A DNA stretch of 64,000 bases from Paenibacillus antarcticus (GCF_001637225.1 NZ_LVJI01000019.1:1-64000); one strand, 5' to 3'. Shown: positions 9,191 to 18,995, counted from the stretch's first letter. The notes: generated by a model not told the origin, from the sequence alone. Translations and numbers: made by a program.

Positions 9191-9246
9191 TATCTTTTAT
9201 ATCTTTATAGTAAGATTAGGTAAGATGACATTACAGGAGGAATCTT

Positions 9247-10182
9247 ATGAGTAAATATAACATCCATAGCGATTTTGATATATTCGCCAAGAGAACACTA
9301 CCTTTAAACCCACTAGTATTGCCGATTTTGAATAAACTCATAGCGAGAAGTGTGAATAAGCTCAAATCTGCTAATGGCATGAGTGTAACGAAAGAAGTTA
9401 TTTCAGGCTATAAAGGTGGGAAAGTTGAACTGACAATAATTGAACCTAAAGGTATTCAAAAGAATGCTCCCTGCCTAATTTACTTACATGGAGGAGCGTT
9501 TGTCCTGAAAGGAGCACCTTCCCATATCCATTTAGTCTGTGAGTATGCTTCAAAGACACCTTGCAAAGTAATATTTGTGGATTATAGACTAGCACCGAAG
9601 TATGCTTTTCCATTTGGTGTCGAGGATTGTTATGCAGCATTTGAATGGGTTTGCGAACATGCAGGCGTGTTAGGCATCGATAACAATAGAATAGCTATAG
9701 GCGGAGATAGTGCGGGCGGTGCACTTGCTGCTGCGGTGACTCTCATGGCTCGTGAGCGGAAAGCTCCTCGTATTTGTTTCCAAATGTTACTGTATCCAGT
9801 AACAGATGAGAGGCAGATTACGGAATCTATTAAAAAGTATACAGATACCCCTATGTGGAACGCTGTACTTAATGAAAAAATGTGGAAGCTATATCTTAAA
9901 AATGGTGTAGATGGAAATAGAGAATATGCATCTCCTATGGAGGCATCTTCTTTTGAGAACTTACCTAATGCCTATGTTGAAATTGCAGAGTTTGATTGTT
10001 TGCGAGATGAAGGGATTCATTACGCAGAAGCTTTAGAAAAAAGCGGGATTCAGGTTGAATTGTATCAGACAAAAGGAACTATTCACGGGTACGATGTAGC
10101 CGTAAATAGTGAAATTGTGAAGCAAAGTGTAGAGAGAAGAGTAGAGGCGTTAAAAATAGCCTTTCATCTTGTAGATCGTTGA
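9247..10182 (+). CDS. Alpha/beta-hydrolase, HSL-type esterase
   Basis: 311 residues in the hormone-sensitive-lipase/acetyl-esterase branch of alpha/beta hydrolases. The oxyanion-hole motif is HGGA at 81-84 and the nucleophile elbow is GGDSAGG with S155. D250 (in EFDCLRDEG) and H280 (IHGYD) complete the catalytic triad. No signal peptide is seen, so it is cytoplasmic. CAGGAGGAATCTT precedes the ATG. It probably hydrolyses short-chain acyl or acetyl esters; the physiological substrate cannot be read from the sequence. It is convergent with the next gene. Confidence 0.88.
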   Translation: MSKYNIHSDFDIFAKRTLPLNPLVLPILNKLIARSVNKLKSANGMSVTKEVISGYKGGKVELTIIEPKGIQKNAPCLIYLHGGAFVLKGAPSHIHLVCEYASKTPCKVIFVDYRLAPKYAFPFGVEDCYAAFEWVCEHAGVLGIDNNRIAIGGDSAGGALAAAVTLMARERKAPRICFQMLLYPVTDERQITESIKKYTDTPMWNAVLNEKMWKLYLKNGVDGNREYASPMEASSFENLPNAYVEIAEFDCLRDEGIHYAEALEKSGIQVELYQTKGTIHGYDVAVNSEIVKQSVERRVEALKIAFHLVDR

Positions 10183-10278
10183 AATTGATTTAGCCTTTAC
10201 AACAAGTGGTGAACCAATAGCATGATAGTTTATAAAATGGACCAAGTTCGTGAAGGGTTATTAAGTAATCGTAAAATA

Positions 10279-10306
10279 ATCCCCATCTCACAAATGAGTG
10301 GGGATT
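10279..10306. terminator. Bidirectional terminator between convergent genes
   Basis: AATCCCCATCTCA pairs with TGAGTGGGGATT (one bulged T) around CAAA, between the esterase and the leftward response regulator. Confidence 0.65.
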
Positions 10307-10325
10307 TAAGTATGCTTAAGTTTCT

Positions 10326-11984
10326 TTAAGAATGCCTCATAATGTTAAGGTCTTTGGATTGATCGATCGGTTTCTTTGATTGGCTCTCTCTAAATTCTTG
10401 TGGTGTCAGCAAATATTGCAATTTGAATAAGCTAATGAAATATTGTGGCTTGTGATAACCAATTTCTTTAGATATTTCTTGAATTTTTTGGTTCGTGTGA
10501 GTAAGCAGATACATGGCCTTCTCCATCCGAATACGACTAATATAAGCTGATAAGCTGATACCAGTCTCCTTCTTATACAATCGGGACAAGTATACGGGAT
10601 GAAGATAAACGTGATTGGATATGGTATTCAGGGTAACATCCTGATTTAGATTCTGATTGATATAAGAATGTATTTGCTTAATTATATGTGAATGCCCCTT
10701 TGATGGAGAATCCTCAATATTACTTTGGAACTGTACGATTAGGGATAAAGTCCATTCTTTTAATTGAGTGGCTGTACGAAAGTAATAGCCATTGCGTAGA
10801 TACTCAGGTTTTTCTACTAAATCTGCGAGTCGTAAGGCTTGCTTATGTGAAATATAGGAAAAAGCATTACATAGATAGTAATACACCTCTAATAAGTGAT
10901 CTTGTGTTCGAAATAACGTTGTTTCAAATTCCTCAAAGATATGATCGAGCTTCGTCACAACTTCCCCCCATTGTCCGGATTCCATGAGGTTTAAGAGAGA
11001 AGGAGGCTCGTATAATCGACTCAGAGGCCGATAATCTGTTGCTGAGGGGTTATCATTCATAAATTGCAGTGCTCTTGTACTGAATCCGATAGCGTTCCAG
11101 AAGTATTTCAATGATTCACGATATAATTGTTCCATCTGCTTCGGGAATTGTTGTGGCGTACTTATGAGCACAGATACATTACGATGAAGATATACATTAA
11201 CTTTGTCTTGAAGATTGAGTAATTTTTCCCGAAGCCTTTCTTCATCTACCCAGAGGCGCTCTTCCAGTAGGATGACGATATATTGATGAGGATCCTTACA
11301 ATACCAGAGAAGAGAATTTTCAGTTGACCCCGCAAATAGAATTTCTTTTGTCATATTCAATAAGGAGTAAGATAGCAGTTCAATATCCTCGTGAGTATCA
11401 TTCGAATCTTCCGACTCCAATCGGAGAATAGCCAATCTTGTTCGAGTATTTGATAAATCCGGCATCTCCAATGCAGTCATTTGATCCTTCAATGAGCTGG
11501 CCGTAAATCGTCTACCAAGAAGGAGATCAAGTAATAGCTTTTCTTTTCGGATATCATTATTTATACATATAGCATGTTTAGCTAGATTTAACTGGTATTC
11601 ATTGTGTCCGTCTCTAACGATGGCTTCATAAGCTTGATATATGCATTCATTTATTTCCTCAGGGGAGGCAGGCTTTAGAAGATAGTCGAAGACTCCATGC
11701 TTAATTGCTTGCTTGGCATAGTCGAATTCGGAATACCCTGACAGCAGGATAACTTTAATGTCTTGGACTTGACTTCGAATTTGAGCTAAGAGCTCTAGAC
11801 CGCTTATTTCAGGCATACGGATATCAGTGATAACCAGATGGACATGGTTTTCTTCAAGAATCTTTAATGCATGACTCACCGAGTTGGCTCTGTAAATATG
11901 ACCGATCCGAAATCTGGGCTGATCGATATTCTCAGCTAAGTAGTCCAATACGAAATCCTCATCATCTACTAGAAGTATGTTCAT
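10326..11984 (-). CDS. AraC-type response regulator (YesN-like)
   Basis: About 552 residues from ATG 11984. The receiver domain has VDDED at 6-10, phospho-acceptor D54 (VITDIRMPE), and K104-P in YLLKPAS. A long middle region leads to two AraC helix-turn-helix motifs at the C-terminus (DVTLNTISNHVYLHPVYLS, then IQEISKEIGYHKPQYF). The ATG is one base after the kinase stop, so translation is coupled; the ribosome binding site GGGAAGG lies inside the end of the kinase gene. A TTG at 12008 would add 8 residues and is less likely. It probably activates the divergent glycan-use genes at 13988-24275. Confidence 0.9.
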   Translation of the reverse strand: MNILLVDDEDFVLDYLAENIDQPRFRIGHIYRANSVSHALKILEENHVHLVITDIRMPEISGLELLAQIRSQVQDIKVILLSGYSEFDYAKQAIKHGVFDYLLKPASPEEINECIYQAYEAIVRDGHNEYQLNLAKHAICINNDIRKEKLLLDLLLGRRFTASSLKDQMTALEMPDLSNTRTRLAILRLESEDSNDTHEDIELLSYSLLNMTKEILFAGSTENSLLWYCKDPHQYIVILLEERLWVDEERLREKLLNLQDKVNVYLHRNVSVLISTPQQFPKQMEQLYRESLKYFWNAIGFSTRALQFMNDNPSATDYRPLSRLYEPPSLLNLMESGQWGEVVTKLDHIFEEFETTLFRTQDHLLEVYYYLCNAFSYISHKQALRLADLVEKPEYLRNGYYFRTATQLKEWTLSLIVQFQSNIEDSPSKGHSHIIKQIHSYINQNLNQDVTLNTISNHVYLHPVYLSRLYKKETGISLSAYISRIRMEKAMYLLTHTNQKIQEISKEIGYHKPQYFISLFKLQYLLTPQEFRESQSKKPIDQSKDLNIMRHS

Positions 11985-11985
11985 C

Positions 11986-13707
11986 TTAGTCTTGTACCTT
12001 CCCTTCAATACATTTCCAGCTTAAGGTAACCTTAAGGCCACCTAGTGTGGAGACTTCAAATGTCAGCCCTGAGGTGTGATCGTAGCGATGCTGCATCCTT
12101 TGATGAATATTCCACAATCCGCATCCAATTTCATTATCTCTATATTTATTCTCGAGCTGGGAAGATAAATTCTGCATCTGCGTAGGGGTTAAACCGTAAC
12201 CATCATCCTCTACTACGATGTAATGAACACCTTCAAGTGTTGCTCCCTTAATCGTTATGATGCCAGATCCTAATTTATTATCAATACCGTGAACAACACT
12301 GTTCTCTACGATTGGTTGTAGAATAAGAGGCGGTATTAAAGCTTGCTTTAATAATTCTTCAACATCGATGTGATAATGCAAATTTGGATTTCTTAAGGTC
12401 TGTACAGATAAGTAGCTTGTAATCAACTTCAACTCTTCGCTTAACGGGATTTCGTAGGAGTTATTTTTTGTAATAAATCGATAGTAATAGGCTAAATTTT
12501 GCGCCATTGCTGTAACCGCATCTGGATTTTTCTTAGCCATGCTAACGATATAGAACAGACAATTGTACAGAAAGTGTGGATTAATTTGTGATTGTAACTG
12601 TTTATAAATTGCTTCTTTAGAACGAAGCTTTTCCTCATATACATCCTCAATAAGGATTTGAATACGCGATGCCATGTCATTGAAGCGATCAAATAAGTAA
12701 TCAAATTCATTATTTACTCTCAAATGAACACGACTCTCGTATTTCCCACTACCGAGTGCCTCTAACTTTCGGACAAGATAGGTAATCGGTCTCTTAATAT
12801 TTCGATAGAGAATAAGATACATAAAGCTACCAATAAGAATCAAGAAGATCAAGCTCGCTCTACTAATTTTTTTTGTTAAATTAAGGGGCTTTAGATAGTC
12901 ATCCAATGGAATATATTGAACCAGGCTCCAATCCAGAGAAGTGCTAGAGACAGCTTGAAGAAGATAACTTTCATTATCAATTGTGATGGTTTGGTGATTC
13001 AGTTCTCCATTAGAGAAACGGCCAGTAGCATATAAATCTTTTACTTTTTGGAACACGGATTCATTTAGCTTGTCAGCATAGATAGGTTCGAAGGATGGAT
13101 TGTAGAAAAAGGAAGATCCATTTCCCGCTGCTTCTACGCTTCTTAGAACGTTCTTCAGAAAGTTAACCGTTAAGGATGTTTCAATAGTATAGTTAACGCT
13201 TTTTAGTTCTGGAACAATGAGGTAAGGCGCAACGAGAATATAACGCAATTCAAAACCATTCTCGCGACTAATGAACCATTTGAATTTTGGAAGAGTTGAC
13301 CATTGTTCCTTATTATAAACTTTCTTAGGGCTGTGGTTTAAGGAAGAGAGAACCTCATCAAGCCGTGGCCAATAAATAGAAATGTTACTTTGTACAATAT
13401 TTGCATAGCTTTGGGTAAGCAGTTTTTCTTCAATTATTTTACGCAGGAGCAAGCTATTCAAATAGGGTGAGAAGTCTTTAGAATTTCCATAGGATTTAAT
13501 ACTACTGTCATTAGAAAGTAGGACTGTTAACACCTCAAGTTGCTTCAAAGTTTGTTCCATTTCCTGTAATGAATACTTCAATTGCTTTAAGGACGTACTT
13601 TGAAGGGTTTCCTGCAGAACGTTCTCGCTGACCTGTTCTACTATTGTAAAAAGTATACTGATAGTGACTAGCACAGAAATAAAAAATAAGAGTAATTTGC
13701 GAAACAA
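11986..13707 (-). CDS. Sensor histidine kinase (YesM-like)
   Basis: 573 residues. Membrane segments lie at about 5-22 and about 284-302 and flank an extracellular sensor of roughly 260 residues; a HAMP linker follows (NIKRPITYLVRKLEALGSGKY). The phospho-acceptor is in QSQINPHFLYNCL, and the ATPase domain has QPIVENSVVHGI and EDDGYGL. Paired with the AraC regulator encoded next. TTG 13707 is the first standard start, but the only good ribosome binding site (AAAGAGGTG, 13731-13739) is 23 bases away and is correctly spaced for an in-frame ATC at 13722; the true start is therefore uncertain. Confidence 0.9.
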   Translation of the reverse strand: MFRKLLLFFISVLVTISILFTIVEQVSENVLQETLQSTSLKQLKYSLQEMEQTLKQLEVLTVLLSNDSSIKSYGNSKDFSPYLNSLLLRKIIEEKLLTQSYANIVQSNISIYWPRLDEVLSSLNHSPKKVYNKEQWSTLPKFKWFISRENGFELRYILVAPYLIVPELKSVNYTIETSLTVNFLKNVLRSVEAAGNGSSFFYNPSFEPIYADKLNESVFQKVKDLYATGRFSNGELNHQTITIDNESYLLQAVSSTSLDWSLVQYIPLDDYLKPLNLTKKISRASLIFLILIGSFMYLILYRNIKRPITYLVRKLEALGSGKYESRVHLRVNNEFDYLFDRFNDMASRIQILIEDVYEEKLRSKEAIYKQLQSQINPHFLYNCLFYIVSMAKKNPDAVTAMAQNLAYYYRFITKNNSYEIPLSEELKLITSYLSVQTLRNPNLHYHIDVEELLKQALIPPLILQPIVENSVVHGIDNKLGSGIITIKGATLEGVHYIVVEDDGYGLTPTQMQNLSSQLENKYRDNEIGCGLWNIHQRMQHRYDHTSGLTFEVSTLGGLKVTLSWKCIEGKVQD

Positions 13708-13987
13708 TGTAAATTTAACGATAGGATTTGCACCTCTTTTTTACCGGTATTATTAGGAAGGTGTGAGCAAGCAAGTAGTAAATAGGAGTAGGAATTAGGT
13801 GTTTATATGGGAATCATTACTATTAGAATATCAGAAAATAGATTATATTTATTGGTTTATTTTTATTTTGTGATTCAGTTTTCTTTTTGGATATAAATGT
13901 TGATTTTCGGGCATTTACGAATACCATTTTGAGAAGTATGTTTTGATAATACAATTATTATAGACAAATATAGGAGGTTATTTTTTG

Positions 13988-14950
13988 ATGAAAAGAGTCC
14001 TTTTGCTATTCGTTTCTATTGTGGCTCTAGCTTCAGTCGTTACAGCAGTCTTTCTAATAAGTAGGGATAAAAGTGGAATTAAAGATGACACATCTAGTGA
14101 TGTTATAGCTCGTATTAACGGTATTACAGTTGAAGCTAGTGAATTAAAGCTTATATTGCAACTCTCCGGGGTAAGAGGAGGAGATAATGACATCATGAAA
14201 GCTGAGGCGATGGAGAATTTAATAATGGTAAAGACTGCGCAGCAGGCAGCCATTGATTATGGGATTATGAAAGACAGCTCTTACACTGCATTTCTGAAGG
14301 AGCTGAATAATGAAAATAATAGAAGAGCGAAAGCTCTGGAAAATAAACAGGTGATATACGGTCCGAAAGAGTATTCCGAGCAGACCTATTATGACTATCG
14401 TAATGCCAGTATCATAAATCAACTTAAATCTGCTTGGGTAACGCAGGAACTAAAGATAACGGAAAAGTCACTTCTTGACTATTACATGAAGAACCGTGAG
14501 TTGCTGGCCAGAAAGCACGATAAGATGATGGTTTATAAGCTCGTTGAACCGATCAATGAGAACCGACAAGAAGCGGAAAATCGAATTCGTGAGATCCAAC
14601 AAAGAGTTAAAAATGAAAGCGCATTCTTTAATGAATTTGATTACAACAGTTCGACAACCGGTCTAACAGAATTTGAGATCATCGATGAAAATAATTATAA
14701 AGAAATTTCTAAATATCGGAGTGGATACTACAGCTTAATTACAGGACTGGCAGAAGGAGAAATCAGCAGAGTCATTGAAGAGAATAATTCATTTTTAATT
14801 GCAATGGTTTCAGATCGAGAAAAGGCAGGCTATAAAGCCTTCGATGAAGTCCGTGAGGAGGTGATACAGCAATATAAGGATCATTCGTTCGAAACATACA
14901 TCAAGCAGCTGGCCTCACAATCAGTAATAGAATTCACCGAGGAGGAATGA
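13988..14950 (+). CDS. Membrane-anchored parvulin/SurA-like foldase homologue
   Basis: 320 residues. An N-terminal hydrophobic helix (about 3-24) without lipobox or clear cleavage site anchors it outside the membrane. VIARINGITVEASELKLIL and the following helices resemble the SurA/PrsA N-terminal chaperone region. The last 130 residues follow the parvulin pattern (LAEGEISRVIEENNSFLIAM, then VREEVIQQYK), but the usual catalytic histidine region reads KMMVYKLV, so isomerase activity may be lost. AGGAGG at 13972-13977 serves ATG 13988. Its stop overlaps the gene for the secreted beta-helix protein, which suggests it helps that protein fold after export (inference). Confidence 0.65.
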   Translation: MKRVLLLFVSIVALASVVTAVFLISRDKSGIKDDTSSDVIARINGITVEASELKLILQLSGVRGGDNDIMKAEAMENLIMVKTAQQAAIDYGIMKDSSYTAFLKELNNENNRRAKALENKQVIYGPKEYSEQTYYDYRNASIINQLKSAWVTQELKITEKSLLDYYMKNRELLARKHDKMMVYKLVEPINENRQEAENRIREIQQRVKNESAFFNEFDYNSSTTGLTEFEIIDENNYKEISKYRSGYYSLITGLAEGEISRVIEENNSFLIAMVSDREKAGYKAFDEVREEVIQQYKDHSFETYIKQLASQSVIEFTEEE

Positions 14951-14952
14951 AA

Positions 14953-16899
14953 ATGAGGATCTCAAATATTATAAGAAGCTTATTTTTAACTGTATTTATA
15001 TTCGTATGTAGTGTGACTTTCTTCGCTGTTGCTGCTTCTGCAGCAACATATTATGTCGATGAAGCTGGTGGTAACGATAGCAATGTAGGAACGGAGGCGG
15101 CAACAGCCTGGAAAACGCTAGATAAGGTGAATAGTGTTATCTTTCAGCCGGGAGATCAAATACTATTTAAACGGGGTCAATCATGGACAGGTAAGCTATG
15201 GCCGAAAGGCAGTGGAACAGAGAATTCTCCAATTATTATCAATAACTATGGCACAGGTAATTTGCCATTCATCAATGGCAATGGGAACGAATCCGCAGTG
15301 TATTTGTACAATCAGGAATATTGGGAAATCAACAATCTAGAAATTACCAATAATAATGGTGTAAGTTCCAGACGAATGGGTATATATATCGTCAATCAGG
15401 ATGGAGGTACACTCGACCATATCTATTTGATTGGTAATAATGTTCATGATATCTATGGTAATAATGTTAAGGATGGTGGAGGTAGTTCAGGAATCAAGAT
15501 TCGAACAATCGCAGGTAATGTGCAGTCCAAGTTTAATGATGTGCGTATCGATGGGAACACGGTTGGCCCTCGTGTAGATCGGACGGGAATCGATGTGAAT
15601 TCAGATTATTGGTGTCGTCCAGATAGCGGCTGTACTGGAGCTAACAATTGGTATGCAAGTACGAATGTTATTATAGAGAATAACTATGTAACTGATGTGG
15701 GTGGAGATGGAATCGTCCCGATGTCAACGCAAGGGGCCATTGTGCAGTATAATACAGTCAACGGATTCAATATGAGATCGGGAACTCCAAACGCAGGAAT
15801 CTGGGCATGGAATGCGGACGATACTATTATTCAATATAATGAGTCATTTAACGGAAATTCCACAAAAGATGGACAAGGCTTTGATATTGACTATGGCCAG
15901 TCTCGCACCATCGTTCAATACAATTACAGCCATGATAATGATGGTGGATTTATTCTAATCTGTCAGTCCGGTGGATCGAAGAATGATGGAGGTATTGTCA
16001 GATATAACATAAGTCAGAATGACTCCGAGAGAGTGTTCCACCTTATTGGACCGACGACGAATACGAAAGTTTACAACAATACGATTTATCTTCCTGCGGG
16101 CAGTACAACCAGTCCTATTGATGCGGGCAGCTGGGATGGCTATACGAAATCCATCTCCTTCCACAATAATATATGGATGTTGCAAGGTGCAGGAACCTGG
16201 AAGGGATTAAACAACGTAGCTAATTTCACATTTAGTCATAATACAATATATGGACAACATACAGCGGGAGAGCCTTCAGACGCGAACAAATCTACTGCAA
16301 ATCCAATGCTTGTACAACCGGGTAGCGGAGGGTTAGGGCGATCTTCAGTAGTTGGATATAAATTGACAACGGGTTCACCAGATCTGGGAACTGGCGTTGT
16401 AATAGCTAGTAATGGGGGTAAAGATTATTGGGGGAATATGGTGTCTGCATCCTCCTCACCAAATCGTGGGGCTTATAATGGTTCTGGCGTAGCGGCCTCT
16501 CTTGATAAAGTTGTAAATGGAGGGCTTGAATCAGGAACCATGTCACCTTGGACAAATTGGAACACAGCCAGTGTTGTCAACAATAATGCTAGAAGCGGTG
16601 CATATGCTATACAACTATCTAGTGGTCAAGGCTCTGCTGAGCAGATTGTCAGTCTAGCTCCGAATACGACTTATACATTAACTGGATATGCTAAGACATC
16701 CGTCAGTGCTCAGCCCGTACGGATCGGTGTAAAGAATTTCGGTGGTACAGAGCAATATGTTAGTATTACAAGCGCAAGCTACACACTGGGTAGCGTAACA
16801 TTTACGACAGGCTCAAGTAGCACGAGCGCTACAATATATGTATATAAGCCAACTGGATCAGGATATGCTTATGGCGATGACTTTGTAATTGTTCAATAA
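14953..16899 (+). CDS. Secreted right-handed beta-helix protein, probable polysaccharide lyase/hydrolase
   Basis: 648 residues. A signal peptide ends near residue 30 (ASA before ATYYVDEAGGND). The opening motif YYVDEAGGNDSN..G is typical of secreted parallel beta-helix enzymes such as pectate-lyase and DUF1565 families. Many N-N-x-V/I turns (INNLEITNNNG, VIIENNYVTDVGGDGI, TIVQYNYSHDNDGGF) outline the helix up to about 500. The last 125 residues (VVNGGLESGTMSPWTNWN onward) are a CBM4/9-like carbohydrate-binding module. The start overlaps the foldase stop; GGAGGA at 14941-14946 favours ATG 14953 over 14947. Substrate and clan are not determined. It is probably the extracellular depolymerase of this locus. 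Confidence 0.8.
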   Translation: MRISNIIRSLFLTVFIFVCSVTFFAVAASAATYYVDEAGGNDSNVGTEAATAWKTLDKVNSVIFQPGDQILFKRGQSWTGKLWPKGSGTENSPIIINNYGTGNLPFINGNGNESAVYLYNQEYWEINNLEITNNNGVSSRRMGIYIVNQDGGTLDHIYLIGNNVHDIYGNNVKDGGGSSGIKIRTIAGNVQSKFNDVRIDGNTVGPRVDRTGIDVNSDYWCRPDSGCTGANNWYASTNVIIENNYVTDVGGDGIVPMSTQGAIVQYNTVNGFNMRSGTPNAGIWAWNADDTIIQYNESFNGNSTKDGQGFDIDYGQSRTIVQYNYSHDNDGGFILICQSGGSKNDGGIVRYNISQNDSERVFHLIGPTTNTKVYNNTIYLPAGSTTSPIDAGSWDGYTKSISFHNNIWMLQGAGTWKGLNNVANFTFSHNTIYGQHTAGEPSDANKSTANPMLVQPGSGGLGRSSVVGYKLTTGSPDLGTGVVIASNGGKDYWGNMVSASSSPNRGAYNGSGVAASLDKVVNGGLESGTMSPWTNWNTASVVNNNARSGAYAIQLSSGQGSAEQIVSLAPNTTYTLTGYAKTSVSAQPVRIGVKNFGGTEQYVSITSASYTLGSVTFTTGSSSTSATIYVYKPTGSGYAYGDDFVIVQ

Positions 16900-16919
16900 T
16901 CCTTGGATGATATTTGTTT

Positions 16920-16951
16920 GAGCAACCCTCTTCTAATGAAGAGGGTTGCTC
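16920..16951 (+). terminator. Perfect 14-bp hairpin after the beta-helix gene
   Basis: GAGCAACCCTCTTC, loop TAAT, GAAGAGGGTTGCTC. The tail is not T-rich, so it may act as a partial terminator or an RNA end protector. Confidence 0.6.
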
Positions 16952-17088
16952 TGTGAATAATCAATAGTAGCCTAGAATGAGTATAATGGTTTTTTTTCAT
17001 GTATAGATGTTTATTCTTTGGCATATACAGAGGCTGCATAGAATTCCTATACTTAACATGTAACCAATTATAGAGAGGGGAATGAAAA

Positions 17089-18762
17089 TTGAAATACAAA
17101 AAGGGTATTATAAGGTCATCAATTATTATTTTGATATTAAGTTTATTTGTGGGTTGTGGAAATGGAAGCGGTAACAACAACCAAGCAACGAACGGAGCAA
17201 CAGGAAATCCACCAGTAGCAGATAAAGGGGGCGAGAAACTCCCTATTACGTTGACTACAGCAAGACCTATAGGCAGTGATGTTATCTTTATTAATGGAGA
17301 AGATATCACAAACAACGTTCATAATAAGTGGGCGAAGGATACTCTCGGAATAGAAATTAAAGATCTATGGACAACTGCTGATAATACTGCCTATCATACA
17401 AAGCTTAGACTGGCACTTTCAACGAATGAGGAACTTCCGGATGTATTTGTTGTGCAGGATAGATCTTTAGTTGCGGATCTAATCGCTTCCGGTAAAGTGA
17501 TGGACATCTCAGAAGCTTATGAGCAATATGCATCTGAGAGGTTGAAAGGTTTGTACGGAGAATTTAGTGAGGCATTGAACCAATTAAAGACAGAAAACGG
17601 ATTGTATGGGTTACCTATATTTACATCAGGAGATGGTACAAATCCAGTGTTATGGATACGCCAAGACTGGCTGGATACTCTGAAGTTAGAAGCTCCCAAA
17701 ACGATAGAAGATTTTGAGAAGGTCATGGACGCGTTTACGAATGGTGATCCCGATGGTAACGGAAAGAAAGATACGATAGGATTTGCATTTTCAGCCCGTG
17801 AGAATTTTTCTAACTGGATGTCCGATGCTAGCTTTATCTTCGGTGCCTATTCAGGTAAGGCAATTCCAGGTTCTTGGACAGAGATCGATGGAAAGCTAAA
17901 GTTAGGATCAGTCCTACCAGAGATGAAACCAGGGTTGGCTAAGATGAAGGATTGGGCAGCAAAGGGGTATTTAGATGCTGAATCCCCGATTCTTGATCCT
18001 ATTAAAGCAACAGAAAGCTTCATTCAAGGTAGAGCGGGTATGATTGCTGCACCAAGTTGGTCAGAAGGCTGGCCACTTAACGGCTTGTACAGTACGAACA
18101 AGGATGCCAAGATAGATGTGTATCCACTACCGGTTGGATCAGATGGAAAGTCGGCAAGGTTCATGAATACACTGAATGAGAATAAAGTTGTCGTCTTCAA
18201 TAAGAATTTCAAGAATATAGATCGCTTCTTCGAGTACTTTGATAAAATCTATGATGTTGTATATGAGACAGGTGATTTCAAATACGGATATTTTGAGGGC
18301 TATGATTATGTTTTAGTAAATGGTGAACCAGTATATGATTCGAAAAAGTTTCCTACACCTCTTGAAAAAGGACCTACGCCGAGTAAATACAGTTTGTTCT
18401 GGAACACACCAGAAATTCCACTTAAGGGATCAGCTATTGCTAATCGTCTTTATAATGGAGCTACTCCAACAACAGTGGGCGAGAAGAAGGCAGCTACGCA
18501 AAATGAAGTTACTATAAAAGCGGGATCAATTAACTTTGATCTGAAAGCATCGAACTCACCTAATCAATTCTTAGGAGCACCAACGCAGACCATGCGAAGT
18601 AAAGGTGAAAGCTTAGACAAGATGATCTTAGAAACATATGCAAGAATTGTCTTCACAGACAAGTCTATTGATGATTTCGATACTCTTGTTAAAGATTGGT
18701 ATGACAAAGGTGGACAGCAAATTGAAGACGAAGTGAATACGTGGTATCAAAGTGTTAAATAA
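17089..18762 (+). CDS. Sugar ABC transporter substrate-binding lipoprotein (LplA-like)
   Basis: 557 residues with lipobox LFVGC near residue 23, so it is lipid-anchored outside the cell. Length (over 500) and the calcium-loop-like DPDGNGKKDTIG (about 222-233) fit the LplA/YtcQ group of family-1 solute-binding proteins common in paenibacilli. TTG 17089 has GAGAGGGG 8 bases upstream; no ATG is available in frame. The matching permeases follow after a hairpin, and no ATP-binding subunit is encoded nearby, so a shared MsmX-type ATPase is expected. It likely binds oligosaccharides released by the beta-helix enzyme. Confidence 0.88.
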   Translation: MKYKKGIIRSSIIILILSLFVGCGNGSGNNNQATNGATGNPPVADKGGEKLPITLTTARPIGSDVIFINGEDITNNVHNKWAKDTLGIEIKDLWTTADNTAYHTKLRLALSTNEELPDVFVVQDRSLVADLIASGKVMDISEAYEQYASERLKGLYGEFSEALNQLKTENGLYGLPIFTSGDGTNPVLWIRQDWLDTLKLEAPKTIEDFEKVMDAFTNGDPDGNGKKDTIGFAFSARENFSNWMSDASFIFGAYSGKAIPGSWTEIDGKLKLGSVLPEMKPGLAKMKDWAAKGYLDAESPILDPIKATESFIQGRAGMIAAPSWSEGWPLNGLYSTNKDAKIDVYPLPVGSDGKSARFMNTLNENKVVVFNKNFKNIDRFFEYFDKIYDVVYETGDFKYGYFEGYDYVLVNGEPVYDSKKFPTPLEKGPTPSKYSLFWNTPEIPLKGSAIANRLYNGATPTTVGEKKAATQNEVTIKAGSINFDLKASNSPNQFLGAPTQTMRSKGESLDKMILETYARIVFTDKSIDDFDTLVKDWYDKGGQQIEDEVNTWYQSVK

Positions 18763-18792
18763 GAAGAAATAAAGTAGCTGCATAATTATTCA

Positions 18793-18840
18793 ATAAGAAG
18801 GCTGTCAGGGAAACGTAGTATTCCATGGCAGCTTTCTTAT
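18793..18840 (+). terminator. Hairpin between binding protein and permease genes
   Basis: ATAAGAAGGCTGTCA pairs with TGGCAGCTTTCTTAT (G-U pairs included), with GGGAA/TTCC adding to the stem. It probably reduces read-through from the binding-protein gene to the permeases. Confidence 0.6.
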
Positions 18841-18895
18841 GTGAGGATGATCTTTAGGGCTAGCTGGGAAGAAGTTGATAGTGGGCATATAGATG

Positions 18896-18923
18896 TTGAA
18901 ATCGGGACATGGGAAGGTATATG
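18896..18923 (+). promoter_or_regulatory. Possible secondary promoter before the permease genes
   Basis: TTGAAA, 16 bases, TATATG lies between the hairpin and the permease start. The match is moderate, and a TATAAT at 18933-18938 without a -35 is an alternative. Confidence 0.25.
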
Positions 18924-18995
18924 CGCGATGGTTATAATTATCTTAGTAGAGAAATCGTGAGATAAATGTGCTTTATAGTCGGAAGGAGGAACACC

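Noticed and set aside
18847..18960. A 37-codon ORF between the LplA-like and LplB-like genes
   Set aside because: No spaced ribosome binding site, no recognisable sequence; it lies behind a hairpin and overlaps a possible promoter. Probably chance.
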